Shown piece by piece: positions 25,344 to 37,130 of a DNA stretch of 64,000 nucleotides. The notes under the pieces were generated by a model. The model was not told the DNA's origin and searched no databases. It saw only the letters and a program-made list of their open reading frames with translations. The stretch's first letter is position 1. Each line of letters opens with the position of its first letter. Source of the stretch: Meconema thalassinum. Its lineage: Eukaryota > Arthropoda > Insecta > Orthoptera > Tettigoniidae. The position numbers were made by a program, and so were the translations under genes. The stretch covers positions 558,001-622,000 of the forward strand of contig CAMPQE020000054.1 in assembly GCA_946902985.2 (NCBI GenBank), in the 5' to 3' direction.

Positions 25344-26334
25344 TGATGATACCCTGCGGGCGAGATAAAAATATAGCAAATTTGATTACCTGCACATATT
25401 AAGAGAGCTGTTTAACTTATCTATGCATGTTAGTTGGCTGACTCGCGGTCAATGCATGTCAGATTTCCGAAGTGAAATGCCATGTCCTGTTGTTCGGATT
25501 CCACGCAAAAAGGAGGTCCTGGTGGCTCATGATCGCATGATTAACGGTCACGTAAGACTAAAAGCTTACTTTGACTGGCGGTGCTGATAGAGCAATTATC
25601 ACCACATGGCTTTCACAAAATGTCGGACGAGTGACGGCAGTCCCTTGTAGATAGACCGAGCGAGTCTGCTGGCTCCCGTTAGAAGAGTAACAAGGGAGAA
25701 GGCTCCCGACTAGCAAGGCGATCGAGGGGGAGAGGTAGTGGGAGAGCAGGAGGACATAAGGGTCACAAACGTAGGAAGTATAAATCATTTAAGCACACAC
25801 ATTTATCTCCTTGAGGCTGAGTTCAAATAATGTAAAAGTGTGTAGGTTACCTTCTGTAGAGGACGAGTCGAACTTCCAAGCACCATAAGTAGTCGGTAAC
25901 AACGAGTTCTTACGTCGACCGTAGGAGATGAGAATGTTCAGCCAAGTGCCGCGTGAGGGCACACGAACGAGACGCTTGATGATTTCGTTGAAAGAAGGGT
26001 CATGAATCTCGTTCTCTAATACACACTAAACACAGGCATGAGCAAAAACACAAGGAGAGGGCAGAAACACTCAGACATCTCTGTTGGTGGCTTTCAAGTG
26101 ATAAAAAGATACGAGAGAGCGAAAAACTAGAAAACCGGATTTGTGTACAAACTACGTAAGGTGTATATTCAAGAATTATACCAACATCGATTGTCAGATG
26201 AATCGCTAAAGGAAGTTGGTGCCTCATGGTGCTTAGGAAGCAACATGGACCAAGCTAAAGAGATACATAAAAGATGGGTTGACGTATAGTAACATCATAT
26301 ATAGATGCAGCTAGTAGGAAGTCATTTTTGAAGC
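25344..26334. other. Intronic spacer
   Basis: No supported gene, RNA or repeat boundary. It is somewhat more GC-rich between 25600 and 26000. Confidence 0.35.
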
Positions 26335-27735
26335 CAAGGTCTGGAGCGTTGAGTTATATGAATGTGAAGCATGGTTAATTCCTTCTGAAAGAAGGGGAAA
26401 ATAGATTAGAATGAAAATAGAAAGAATGTGGTGTACTTGGAGAATGTCGAAGATTGGTTGGCTAGATAGAGTAACAAAGGAAGGGTGATGATATGTATGG
26501 GAGTTAGATGATTCTGGCGAGTGGTAATAAAAGAAGAGATTAGTATGGGACATATTGAAGCACCAAAAATAGCAAATGTTCAGTAGTTATGGAAGCAAGA
26601 GAAAAAGGCGTGAACTATAGGCGTTAAGCAAGGTTGGAATATGTAAAATAGATTGATTCGGTTGTAGGGTTTACTGACTAAGTAACGACGAATTGTTTAT
26701 CATAACAATGAGAGAAATGGAGTGCAGCATTGAAACTCAAACATCAACGATAAACACAACGACAAAAGTAATGTATTCATTTCACTCAGCATTTTAGCCG
26801 CAAATATGCGCCGGAACAGATGCTATTACATAAACATGTTCATCGGTGATCCATAGGCGAAGGTCAGCGGGGATGTGAAGGGTGAAAACTTAAAATCCTT
26901 GTCCCTTATAGCATCCGGCATATAGAAATCTAACGCCTTTCGATCGGAAGAATAAGGTGGCTAACGAACAATCCCAACACATTTATGCTCACAGAGTTAT
27001 GACTCCAAAATTTCCAACAAGACCACTTTATTTTCTGTAGTGTGGTGCTATAAATATGTGAAACTTGGTTTATTCCTTTTGCAGGAATGGGAAAATACGA
27101 GCATTTGAATGTGGTCTTATTGGAGAATGTTGGAGATTGGGAGGATAGAAGGGTTAAGAAATGAGTGCTAATGAGATGAATGGGGTTAGATGATTCTGGT
27201 GAGTGGTAAAGAAAGGAATATATTGGTGGGGTACCAGGAATAGCAAGTTTTCAGTAGTCATGGAAACAAAAGTAAAGGACATGAACTATAGGCGTTAAGC
27301 AAGGTTAGAATATGGAAAATATATTGCTACGGTTGTAGGGTTTAGTGGCAATGTAAAGACGAATTATTTATCTTAACAATGGGAGAAATGTAGTGCAGCA
27401 TTGAAACTCAAACTTCAACGATAACAATAACAAACACAACGACAACAGTAAAGTATTCTTTTCAGTCAGCATTTTAGCCGCTTCGCGAGACATCGTCTCA
27501 ATAACAGGCAAAAAGAGACGCTGTTACATAAATATGCTCATCAATGATCCATAGGCGAAGTTCAGCAGATATGCGAAGGGTGCAAACGTAAACGCCGTGC
27601 CCTTTATTGCAAGCGGCATGCAGGAATCTAACGCCTATGGATCGGAAGAATGTGGTGGCTAAGAAACAATCCCAACACACTCATGCTCACAGAGCTATGA
27701 CTCCAAAGTTTCCAGCAAGACCACACTATATTGTC
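26335..27735. repeat. Tandem duplication of about 700 bp
   Basis: Two direct copies, about 26335-27037 and 27045-27735. Shared landmarks include GAACTATAGGCGTTAAGCAA, GTGCAGCATTGAAACTCAAA and ATGATCCATAGGCGAA or its close variant, in the same order and spacing. The copies have diverged by many substitutions and small indels. It lies just 5' of the zinc-finger exon, within the intron. Confidence 0.85.
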
Positions 27736-27966
27736 TGTCAAATAAAATTCAATTGCAAAACATTCACACTGTGTGAAAAGCATATTATTGAGCAATGAAA
27801 ACGGAATCAGTTCCCAATATCTCTTAAAGACTTATATCCTGGGAGCGATATTAATGAAAGTTTCTCCAATTATAATTTATTTATTTACTTTGATCTCCAT
27901 ACCTTGATTATTATCTCACTTTCTATAATAATGTACACTTCAAACTGTTAGTACGAACTATTTCAG

Positions 27967-29119
27967 GCTGACATGTCGTGATACGTTGAATCCGGTTGCA
28001 ATGAAGATATATGATGTTGGTAAAAGTGTAAGACAATATACTAACACTTCCTCTACTGAAAAACATTCCATAAAGCAAAAATTGAAAAAATATTCATGTA
28101 GCGTATGCGTATGTAAGTTTAGTTCGAGAGGAAATTTGGACACTCACATGCTAATCCATAGCGGCAAGAAACCGCATTCATGTAGCGTATGCGAAGCTAT
28201 ATTTACTCGGAGGGGAGATTTGAAGAGACACAAGCTAATCCATAGCGGCGAGAAACCGCATTCATGTAGTGTATGCGAAGCTAAGTTTACTCGTAGAGGA
28301 GGACTAAAGACACACACGCTAATCCATAGCGGCGAGAAACCGCATTCATGTAACGTATGCGAAAATAAGTTTACTTCGAGAAGAAATTTGAAGACACACA
28401 TGCTAATTCGTAGCGGCGACAAGCCGCATTCATGTACTGTATGCGATGCCAAATACTTTAGGAGAGGAGATTTGAAAACACACATGCTAATCCATAGCGG
28501 CGAGAAACCGCATTCATGTAGTGTATGCGACGCTAAGTTTACTCGGAGAGGAGACTTGAAGACACACATGCTAGTCCATAGCGGCGACAAGCCGCATTCA
28601 TGTAGTGTATGCGATGCCAAATTTTTTCGGAGAGGAGATTTGAAAACACACATGCTAATCCATAGCGGCGAGAAACCGCATTCATGTAGTGTATGCGAAG
28701 CTAAGTTTATTCGGAGAGGAGGTTTGAAGACACACATGCTAGTCCACAGCGGCGAGAAGCCGCATTCATGTAGCGCATGCGATGCCAGATTTACTAGGAC
28801 GGCTCGTTTGAAACAACACATGCTAATCCATAGCGGCAAGAAGCCGCATTCATGTAGCGTATGCGATGCCAAATTTTATCGGAGAGAAGTTTTGAATAGA
28901 CACATACTACTTCATAGCGGCGAGAAGCCGCATTCATGTAGCGTATGCGATGCCAGATTTATTCGGATAGATTATTTGAAACAACACATGCTAATCCATA
29001 GCGGCGTGAAGCCGCATTCGTGTAGTGTATGCGAAGCTAAATTTACTCGGAGACGAGAGTTGAAGACACACATGCTTATCCATAGCGGCGAGAAACCGCA
29101 TTCATGTAGTGTATGCTAA
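27967..29119 (+). CDS. C2H2 zinc-finger protein, main finger exon
   Basis: Begins after an acceptor (GAACTATTTCAG); its first base completes a Gly codon with the 12518-12576 exon. After a basic leader, fingers of the form C-x2-C-x12-H-x3-H repeat every 28 residues with the linker HSGEKPHSC. Twelve full-length units are present, and a thirteenth is cut off by TAA at 29117-29119, where its neighbours have GAA. Finger 4 has Arg in place of the last His (LIRSG), so it probably does not bind zinc. The finger DNA is unusually uniform, implying recent duplication or gene conversion. Expected role: nuclear sequence-specific DNA binding. No ZAD, KRAB or BTB domain is visible in the window. The protein may be functional as a truncated form. 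Confidence 0.85.
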
Positions 29120-29712
29120 GCTAAGTTTACTCGGAGAGGAGGTTTGAAGACACATGCTAATCCATAGCGGCGAAAATCTGCATTCATGTAACGTATGCAA
29201 AAATAAGTTTACTTTGAGAGCATATTTGAAGAGACTCATGGTAATCCATAGCGGCGACAAGCCGCATTCATGTAGTGTATGCGATGCCAAATTTTTCTGG
29301 AGAAGAGATTTGAAAACACACATGCCACTCCACAGCGGCGACAAGCCGCATTCATGTAGCGTATGCGAAGCCAAATTCGCTCGGAGGGGAGATTTGAAAA
29401 AGACACATTTTAATCCATAGTGGCGAGAAATCGCATTCAGGTAGTGTATTCGAAGCCAAATATACTCGGTGAGGAACTTAGAATATGCACATGCAAATCC
29501 ATAGGGGCAAAAAACCGTATTTATGTACCGTATGCGAAGCTAAATTTACTAATCGAAGAAGTTTGAATAAACACATGCTAATCCATAGCGGCGAATCGCC
29601 GCATTCATGTGCCGTGTGCGAAGCCAAATTTTACATGAAAGCAAAATTGAAGTCACACTTCCTTATCCATACAAGAGAGACGCCATATCCGTGTAACCTG
29701 TGCGACATTTGA
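29120..29712 (+). pseudogene. Decayed 3' finger repeats of the zinc-finger gene
   Basis: After the TAA the finger DNA continues for about seven more units, but with disabling changes. There is a 2 bp deletion near 29150 (ACACATG for ACACACATG), loss of the first His in one unit (RLMVIH), a frameshift near 29400, a heavily degraded unit at 29420-29485, and then two recognisable fingers at 29485-29712 ending in NLCDI and a stop. This is either the relic of a longer ancestral array or a 3' part no longer under selection. Confidence 0.8.
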
Positions 29713-29894
29713 AGAAACACTTAATAAGCCACAGTCACGAGAAGCTTGATTAAAGTACCAATTCCGAAGCAGTTCCTCTCAAAACACGATTTTTGAAGAA
29801 ACATCCTAAACGATAATAGACGAAAAGAATTCTCATGTAGAAAAATGCGAAGTTAACCAAGATCATAGTGGGTATTTGTCGACACATTTTCTAA

Positions 29895-32035
29895 TAATGA
29901 GCATATTCAGTAGCAAATGATGTATGTTGTTGTTGTTGGTTGGTTGAGTATTCAGTCTTTTTACTGGTTTGATGCAGATCTCCAACCTCCCTGTCCTGAG
30001 CTAATCGTTTCATTTCTTTATAGCTACCACACCCTACATCCGAGGCAATCTGTTGAACATATTCTAATATTGGTCTACCCCGACAGTTCTTGTCCTCAAC
30101 CCTTCCTTCCATAACTATGCTTGCTATTCCTGGGTGTCTTAGTAGGTGTCCTACTAACCTATCTCTTCTCTTCATGAGCAGTCGCCAGAAACATCTCTCC
30201 TCTCACACTCGTCTTAATAACACTTCGATTGTAACCCAATCTACCCATCTGATCTTCATCATTCTCCTGTAACACCACATTACAAATGCCTCAATTCTCC
30301 ACTTTTCTGCTGCATCGATAGTCCCAGTTTCACTTCCATAGAGCGCCACGCTCCAATCAAAAGTTTTCAAAAATGGCTTCCTAATATCTAAATCTATATT
30401 CGATGTCAACAGATTCCTTTTTTGTAGAAATGCTTTCCTTGCTTGAGCCAACCTACTTCTTATGTCTTCTTTGCTTCGTCCATCACTGGTTACTTTGCTT
30501 CCTAAGTATCAGAAGTCTCCTACTTCCTTCAGCTTTTCACCTGCCAATTTGGTGTCCATAGAGGTTTCTGATTTATTTCGGCTGCATTTCAGTATTTTTG
30601 TTTTACATTTATTAATTTTCATCATGTATTCCTTCGGTAAGACAGAGTTCATACCATTCAAAAAATCATTCAAATCCTCAGGCGTGTCGGCCAAGATGAC
30701 GATGTCATCAGCAAATCTCAGATTTGAAATTATTTCTCCTTGAATCTTCACTCCCACTTTAAATTTTTCTCCAATTTCCTTCATTGCTTGTTTGATGTAA
30801 AGATTGAAAAGTATGGGTGATAAGTTGCAGCCTTGTCTTACTCCTTTCTGAATACCAGCTTCTCCCTCTCATGTCCTTCAGCTCGAATGACTAATGTCTG
30901 GTTTCTGTTTAGATTGTATATCACCCTCCTATCCCTGTACTTTATTCCAATAGATTTCAAAATGTCAAACAATTTAGTCCAATCAACGTTATCAAAAGAC
31001 TCTTCTAAGTCTAATAGTGCCATGAGCTTCCCTTGTTCCTACATTTCTCCGGAAACCAGGTTGGACTTCACCCAACTCCGATTCTATCTGGTTTTCCATT
31101 CTCTTGTATATTATTCCAGACAGTATCTTTGAAGCACGAGTAATCAAGCTGATTGTACGGTAATCGTCACATCTGTCAGCTCGCACTTTCTTAGGTATAG
31201 GGATAATAACATTCTTCTTGAAATCAGGGGGTACTTCACCTGTCTCATAAATCCTACACACCAAGTGAAATAACCTGATCAGACCTTCATCTCCCATGCA
31301 GCGTAGCAACTCAATCGGTATATCATCTATGCCTGGTGCTTTGTTCCTGCTTAAGTCCTCCAATGCTCTGTCAAATTCTGATCTCAGTATTAAGTCTCCT
31401 TTTGCATCCTCATCAATTTCCTCCTCCCTTTCCCTTATACAAACACTCTATGTAAGCTTTCCATCTCTCAACCTATTCTTCCATATCTGTTAGAGGCTTT
31501 CCATTTGTGGCCTTAGCACTTAAGTCTTCTTTTCCCCAAAGGTATTCTTAATCCTTCGGTAAGCTGTGTCTACATTTCCTAATTTCAGATAATTTTCTAT
31601 ACCAGCACATATCTCTTTCAACCATTCTTCTTTCGCTTCCTTGCACAAGTTTGTTTAGGGTTTTTCATTAGTCCTTCCTTTATACTCTTCTTGAATCTTT
31701 CGTTTACATCCTTCACTTTCAGTCTGTCTATTGCCCACCTTTTTGGTTTTTGACTTTTCTTCAGTTTCTTCAACTTTAATCTGCATTTCATAACAACCAG
31801 ATTGTGGTCAGAGTTTATGTCAGCACCAGGATATGTTTTACAACCCAAAAATCTGGTTTCGAAACCTCTGCTTGACCATAATGAACTCGATTTGGTGACG
31901 GCCTGTATCTCCTGGTCTCATCCATGTGTATATTCTTCTATTGTGGTTATTGAATAAGGTGTTAGCTATGACCAACTCATGCTCGGTGCAGAATTCCATC
32001 AGCTTGCTTCCTCGATCTTTCCTTTCACCTGAGAG
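29895..32035 (-). mobile_element. Decayed non-LTR retrotransposon (RTE-like)
   Basis: Minus-strand fragments in order: the end of an endonuclease domain (INSDHNLVVMKCRLKLK, about 31850), a reverse transcriptase (RNKAPGIDDIPIELL, then a degenerate GFRR segment, then LRFADDIVILADTPEDL near 30700), and a C-terminal region (EAFVMWCYRRMMKIRW near 30270; RRDRLVGHLLRH near 30170). The 3' end is an ACCAACCAACAACAACA tail at about 29930. Several frameshifts and stops make it inactive. It is distinct in sequence from the LINE at 5864. Confidence 0.85.
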
Positions 32036-33060
32036 AAACTGATGTTAGTAGAAAAGAAGCTAACAATTGAATGAGCCTGCTGAATTAATTTTCAGTTTGG
32101 ATTATTTTTATACATACAAAACGAAGTGTGTTAATATGCTTGTGGAATTGATTTTCAAATTTTTATCATCTACTCGAGACCCACTTAAATCATCCTGGAA
32201 GTGGTTTTCCGTGGCATCCGTCTTCTACTCCAGATAATATGCCACGAGAATATCACACTATTCGTAATTCTCATTACTCCATGACAAAATGTTGTTTCCG
32301 CTACTTATGATGCTCAGGTGAATAGCGCAAGCGATCGAGCTGGCGGTGGCTGCACATTTTAATGCCATCACAACAAGAGAAAAAAAAACATATGCCTGTC
32401 GACTAAGGAAAGGATTCGAACCCATCAGAACGTCTTGGATAAAAGTGTCAAGTGTCACTTTCTATCTTTGCGTAGTGTGAAAGCATGCGTGGCTGAAAAG
32501 GTAACGTGTTGGACTGCGGATGGAACGACTTGTGGTTCGATACCTGTTAGGGGGAGAGGTTAATAATTTGTTGTCGTTACGTGTTTTTGTCTGTGTTGAC
32601 CGCTTTACCAATGTCTTACGACAGAAATGATATAAGATGTCACAGTGACCGTAATTATTGAGGATGGGGCACTAGTAATATAGCGAGTAGATGCTTTTCC
32701 CGGTTGTATTCCATGAACATTACGTAGTGTTCGAATCTGGTGTTGCACGAAACATCTTAATATGGACGCCTCAATTAGAGTTCTCTTCTTTCTGTTGGAA
32801 TATAATAACAAGATAATCCCAAGGGAATTTCTCAGGAACACGTATACTGGCAATCAGAATCTCCTTCGATATGTTGTTGTTTCATTTGAGGGGCTAGAAC
32901 ATCGCGGTCATTTATCCCCGCGTTTCTGTAGAAGTTCTCTGATAACCTGTATTATAGCGGTGTCTGTATTAATTGGGGGCTTTGCTCTTTTCAGAGACTC
33001 CCTTCATTGTACTGTAAATATAGTGTATGGCACAGATAAATAAATATGAAATGGAATGAA
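32036..33060. other. Intergenic sequence with short repeat relics
   Basis: Includes a tRNA-like relic at about 32487-32555 on the + strand (TGGCTGAAAAGGTAACG and GGTTCGATACC, resembling A and B boxes of a SINE head) and a degenerate mini-SINE at 32873-32927. No gene seen. Confidence 0.4.
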
Positions 33061-33069
33061 TTAAGGTCA

Positions 33070-33300
33070 GGATTTGGAAAGAGGCAAGATAGAAACCATC
33101 CCGGCATTAGCCTCCTGTAGAAGTGGGAACCACAGAAAACCATTTCCAGGCTGACTAAGGTGGGAATCGAGCCCACCTCTGCTCAGTTTTGGCCTACAAG
33201 TCTTAGTGTACCCCGTTCCACCCTTCAGAGCAGCAAGAAATTTCTTGTCAGAGCCAGGAATCGAACCCGAACTTCGGGAGCGTTATGTTATGTTAATATC
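33070..33300 (-). mobile_element. SINE copy
   Basis: On the minus strand: GGGTTCGATTCCTGGC (B-box-like), then a body with GGAACGGGGTACACTAAGAC, matching the order in the 2214-2517 SINE. The tRNA-like 5' head is incomplete. Confidence 0.65.
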
Positions 33301-34279
33301 CATGTCAGATTTTTTAACTTTCTGCCTGCTGAATCGATCGTATTCTCATTATAAATCTGCAAAATTCAAGGTAATCTTAACAGGAATAGATCGTAAGTTA
33401 ATAAATGTGACTTAGTAGGTGTGGTTCAATATTACATCCCCACTAAATAGAGCACCGGCTGTCGTTCAAAAAGTATGTCTACGTCTGGATTCAAAGTGCC
33501 ATTCTACCCGTTCTCACCAACCGTGTCCACCAGGAACTTGACCAATTCACGCGCTGCACGTGCACTAGTTACAGTGGTCATCCCATCTCAAACGTTATTA
33601 TCCATGTCAAAGTCTTCATTCATGGTTAATGATGTTGATTTAACTTTCTACCATTAAAGATCACGGAGCAAAACTTTTAATTCGAAGATATTACTTGTAT
33701 GTGTGTTCTTTCAAGGAGCAATAAATCTCATGTTAGTAGAATGGACCTTAGTATGTGGTGCGGAAATCTCCATGGTCGTTTTATTTGTTAGATCTATGGC
33801 TCAATTGAATTGCTATCACACTGGCAGACCGGAGAGCAATATTGACCATCGGGTGAAATGTAATGTTAATTGGGTTTAAGAAAACTAAATAATAAGGAGC
33901 TTGTGAACCGCTCTGCATATAAGTTACATCTATTTTATATCCTTGCCGTGTGGAACTATCTTATAAACCAGTTTTGTGACCCTCTTGGCTCGCGACTTCA
34001 TTTCTGTCGCTTCCAATGTTAACCGTGTTTATACAATTCAGTATAACCCTGTAATATGTATCTTCCTCTCTTTTAAAATATTATTTTCTACGTCTTTCAT
34101 GTTGAGTAGGTTGCCTAAATGCTGTATAGCTGGTAGCCTATATTTCCCTTTAGATTGATACGTAAAATGCCACGTAAATTGCAGTTCGAATCTCGCCATG
34201 TGACAATCATTCAAGTTCAAAAAATACGGGTTCAGTGCCCATACTGAATTAATAGTGGAGGTTGTGATTCCTGCTGTCT
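33301..34279. other. Intergenic sequence
   Basis: Nothing recognised. AT-rich, with only short unsupported open frames. Confidence 0.35.
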
Positions 34280-35098
34280 TCTTCCCCGTATTCACACATC
34301 TGGGAGCAATCTCTGGTCATGAATTTTCCTCAGGATGCTTCTTTCGGCGTTCTCCAGGTCATCCATGGCGCCTTTTCTGTTCATCAAGAGGGTCTCTGCG
34401 GCGTAAAGAAACTACGGTCTGACAGCAATTCTGTAGTGACAGATCTTTGCATTTCTCGAAATGCATTTCTTGTTGAGCACATTGTGGGATAGTTGGTATG
34501 CTGCGTTGAGTTTGTTACGCCATGCTAAGATGGAGGTGCCATCTCTACCATTGGGGTGGACCCATTCACCAAGATAACGAAAGCGATTGACTCTTCCAAT
34601 CTTTCCACGTAAGGTCGTCAAAGGGGTGTTTCCGGAGTGCAAATTCTCAAAGTATTTGGTCGTATCGCAAGATATCAGTAATCCAGACTTCACTGCTATC
34701 TCGTGCAGGGCTTGGACAGCTATGACAGCATCCATAGAGTTGTTGGGTAAGAATGCAAAGTCATCTGCGAAGACAAGGCACCTGATCTCGATTCTTCGAG
34801 TCCCAGCTCCAATGGCAACTGGTTTGATTCCTAGATTCCTCAATGTGCATTCGCAGGTCTTGATGACTTTATCAAGCGCAAGATTAAACAGAACGCGTGA
34901 GAGGCCATCACCCTGTCGTACTCTGGTTTTGACCATGAAACTCCGAGATAGTTCTCCTCTGAACTTCACCTTAGAGGTTGTATCCGTGAGAGTATGTTTG
35001 ATGAGAGTGCGTGTGTTATAATCCACACCTCGTTCATAGAGTATTGAGAAGAGTGTATGGCGGTCGATGGGATCATAAGCTTTTGCGAAGTCAAATTA
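34280..35098 (-). mobile_element. 5'-truncated LINE reverse-transcriptase fragment
   Basis: Minus-strand frame with RT motifs: RVRQGDGLSRVLFNLALDKV, CLVFADDFAFL (the catalytic Asp-Asp pair) and FRYLGEWVHP. A frame change upstream (about 35030) carries FAKAYDPIDRHTLF. Homology stops abruptly at about 35098. Downstream, an in-frame TAG precedes FLYAAETLLMNRKGAMDDLE. A dead fragment, and a different lineage from the two longer LINEs. Confidence 0.8.
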
Positions 35099-35837
35099 AA
35101 CAATTTAGACAAATTAAACTCCTTATATCCCACGTCTTCAAACGAGGCACGAGGACAAAAGTACAATATTTTTCTCAAAGTGATCTGTTAGTTACTTCTG
35201 GAAGAGAATATACTACATCATGCCGAACAGATGCCAGAACAAGTCAGGAATTAACTTGGAACCTAAGAGCGAATAGAGAATATGAACACATAAAGTTCTA
35301 ATTCACCGTCTCTAGTCGGGCGTAGCAATCAACGGGTTAAACACTCCTTTATGTTTGGTAGAAGGCTCTAAGATTGCAGCAGGTAGAGAGCTCCAGTTAT
35401 GAATGGCACGGTTTACGTAAGAATATTGTTACGGACCAGCCTTCAATTACGCCTTAACTCCAATTTACCCAAATCCCATAATAATAAACTGTACAGCGCA
35501 GTCACTGCTTACATGTGAAGCACGATCACAACTCCCAATAGATAAGTAAGGATCCCAAGAGGCGTACAGATCCAGTTGCACGGACGGACCGGAGGAGGGA
35601 TTGACGGCGGGCACCCTCCGAATCGGGACGGAAGTCCCATGGGGCCCAACGGCAGCTCTTCTAGACTTCAAGACCTCACCCCAAAGGTGAGTGTGCTTGA
35701 GCTATCCTTATTCCCATCGCTCAAACCTCTCACCACAGACCTGTTACTCGACTGCAAATTAACAGTCAAATACCTCTATGCCATGGGTCTGTATTCACTT
35801 ATTTCGCATGTTAAGGTCAGCCAATCTTTCATCCTCT
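35099..35837. other. Left flank of the Maverick insertion
   Basis: No supported gene. The last six bases (35832-35837, TCCTCT) are the left target-site duplication. Confidence 0.5.
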
Positions 35838-35938
35838 AGTAGTACAGTTCGCTACACTCCAAATATTGCATCATCATGACCAGAAATTGCGTAATCCTGA
35901 TGACGTCATGGGTCCTTAGAGCAAGCACGTGGTCCAGG
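35838..35938 (+). repeat. Maverick left terminal inverted repeat
   Basis: About 101 bp, matching the inverted right end (53187-53302) almost base for base. It contains a palindromic CRE-like TGACGTCA (35901-35908) and an E-box CACGTG (35927-35932). The right copy carries an extra 15 bp that duplicates the CRE block. Confidence 0.95.
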
Positions 35939-36154
35939 TGGGATCAGGTGATTGGGTAATGGCTAGGATGACCACCACGCCATGTGTTCGCATGGAGAGT
36001 ACAGCAGAGGTCAGTTGTGTATCGTGACTATTAATTATTGATTGATTATTGAATTATATTTTGCTAATTGTTAAAGGAAGTGTAGAGAGTGTTGGGTGTC
36101 ATAACTTTTGAATGAGAGTGTACGCTGAGGCGCTCGACATAGCAGGCTCGCTAC

Positions 36155-36260
36155 CAGACATGTGGTGTGCAGCTGTTCCGTTTTTGCTCGCGCCGTGCGG
36201 CAAGCCATGAGACAGGCCACCGCCCTCCCACACATGTGGTGCATGGTTGTTAAAGTTTTT
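36155..36260 (+). repeat. Maverick left subterminal repeats
   Basis: Two units around ACATGTGGTGTGCAGCTGTT (from 36159) and CACATGTGGTGCATGGTTGT (36231-36250), each followed by or near GTTTTTGCTCGCGC. The same unit occurs twice, inverted, near the right end (52917-52940 and 52991-53014). Candidate binding sites for element proteins or for replication start. Confidence 0.8.
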
Positions 36261-36626
36261 GCTCGCGCATGCTAAACGCCATATATTACCAGAGCGTGGG
36301 AGTGGAGTTGTGTTACTCCTTGTCGCAATGTTATGTCTGTTTAATTTAAACGATGTTAACATTTCTTGTGTTCTGTCTTGCTTCATGATCTCAATCTGGT
36401 TAAAGTGTTTTATATGACATGTATAACTTCGAGTGTGTGAAATGAATTTCGATCTGTTTGTTTTTAGATTCCCAGACGTCATTAGTCAAGTCTGTAATTT
36501 TTAATGCGAGAACGAGATTGGATGTCGGTTCCCAGAGCTTCATGTGAAATGTTTTAAAGAGCTTTTTGCTGCTTTAAGTTCATAGTATATAACACCGAGT
36601 TTTATATCAAGATGCACTAGTTCACC
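36261..36626 (+). other. Upstream region of the left-end + strand gene
   Basis: Non-coding leader between the subterminal repeats and the ATG at 36627. Presumed promoter and 5' UTR of the only + strand protein gene of the element; no specific core promoter identified. Confidence 0.4.
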
Positions 36627-37130
36627 ATGTCTTTCTGCAACACTTTGCTACAGAAGTTGGAGCAGCTGAAGGAGCTGAAAATATGCGCAGAGCGAGCGGG
36701 GGTGATGGGATTTAATTTGATAATATCCGCATCGAAAGGTGAACAAAATATCATCTTCCAAAGCTTAAACGCTTTGGAAAAACAACTTTTAGACCGTGAG
36801 ATGTTGGAAATTTTTCATCACCCGCAATACTGCGAGGAATTCTTTTTCAACGGGGTGACAACCAACATTTTGGATGTCATTATACGGCGACTGAGAATAT
36901 TCTCGTCAGAGGATGTGAGTCAGAGGATGGTGGATTTTTGGACTCATTCTCCTCCTCCCTCGTTCGATCCATCGTTAGCGGAGGAGGTTATGGCGGTGTT
37001 GGATCGCTCATTAGTGGAAGAAGAACATCATCGAGTGGAAGAAGAAGAAGAAGAAGACCGACAAGAAGAAGAAGAAGAAGAAGATGATGATGATGATGAT
37101 GAAGATGATGATGTTCAAATCTTGAATTAA
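36627..37130 (+). CDS. Acidic-tailed 167-residue Maverick protein, unknown function
   Basis: The only protein gene of the element on the + strand, placed next to the left terminal repeat and divergent from nothing else. Residues 1-120 are mixed and mostly helical-looking (start MSFCNTLLQKLEQLKELKIC), with a segment FFFNGVTTNILDVIIRRLRIF. Residues from about 130 to the end are almost purely Glu then Asp, encoded by GAA and GAT repeats, ending VQILN. Such tails can mimic DNA or bind histones, but that is only a guess. I do not recognise the family. The start is the first ATG, preceded by TTCACC. Opposite orientation and end position could mean separate (early or regulatory) expression. Confidence 0.65.
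   Translation: MSFCNTLLQKLEQLKELKICAERAGVMGFNLIISASKGEQNIIFQSLNALEKQLLDREMLEIFHHPQYCEEFFFNGVTTNILDVIIRRLRIFSSEDVSQRMVDFWTHSPPPSFDPSLAEEVMAVLDRSLVEEEHHRVEEEEEEDRQEEEEEEDDDDDDEDDDVQILN

Noticed and set aside
28144..28872. Long antisense open frame across the zinc-finger array (242 codons, repeated HTLHECGFSPLW units)
   Set aside because: It is the mirror of the 84 bp finger repeat and owes its openness to that periodicity; the sense strand has proper zinc ligands and splice sites.
32487..32555. Possible tRNA gene on the + strand
   Set aside because: The boxes are only partial and the acceptor and anticodon stems do not pair well; more likely a SINE head.
36099..36482. 127-codon minus-strand frame next to the Maverick left end
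   Set aside because: It covers the subterminal repeats and has no recognisable domain; more likely non-coding terminal sequence.
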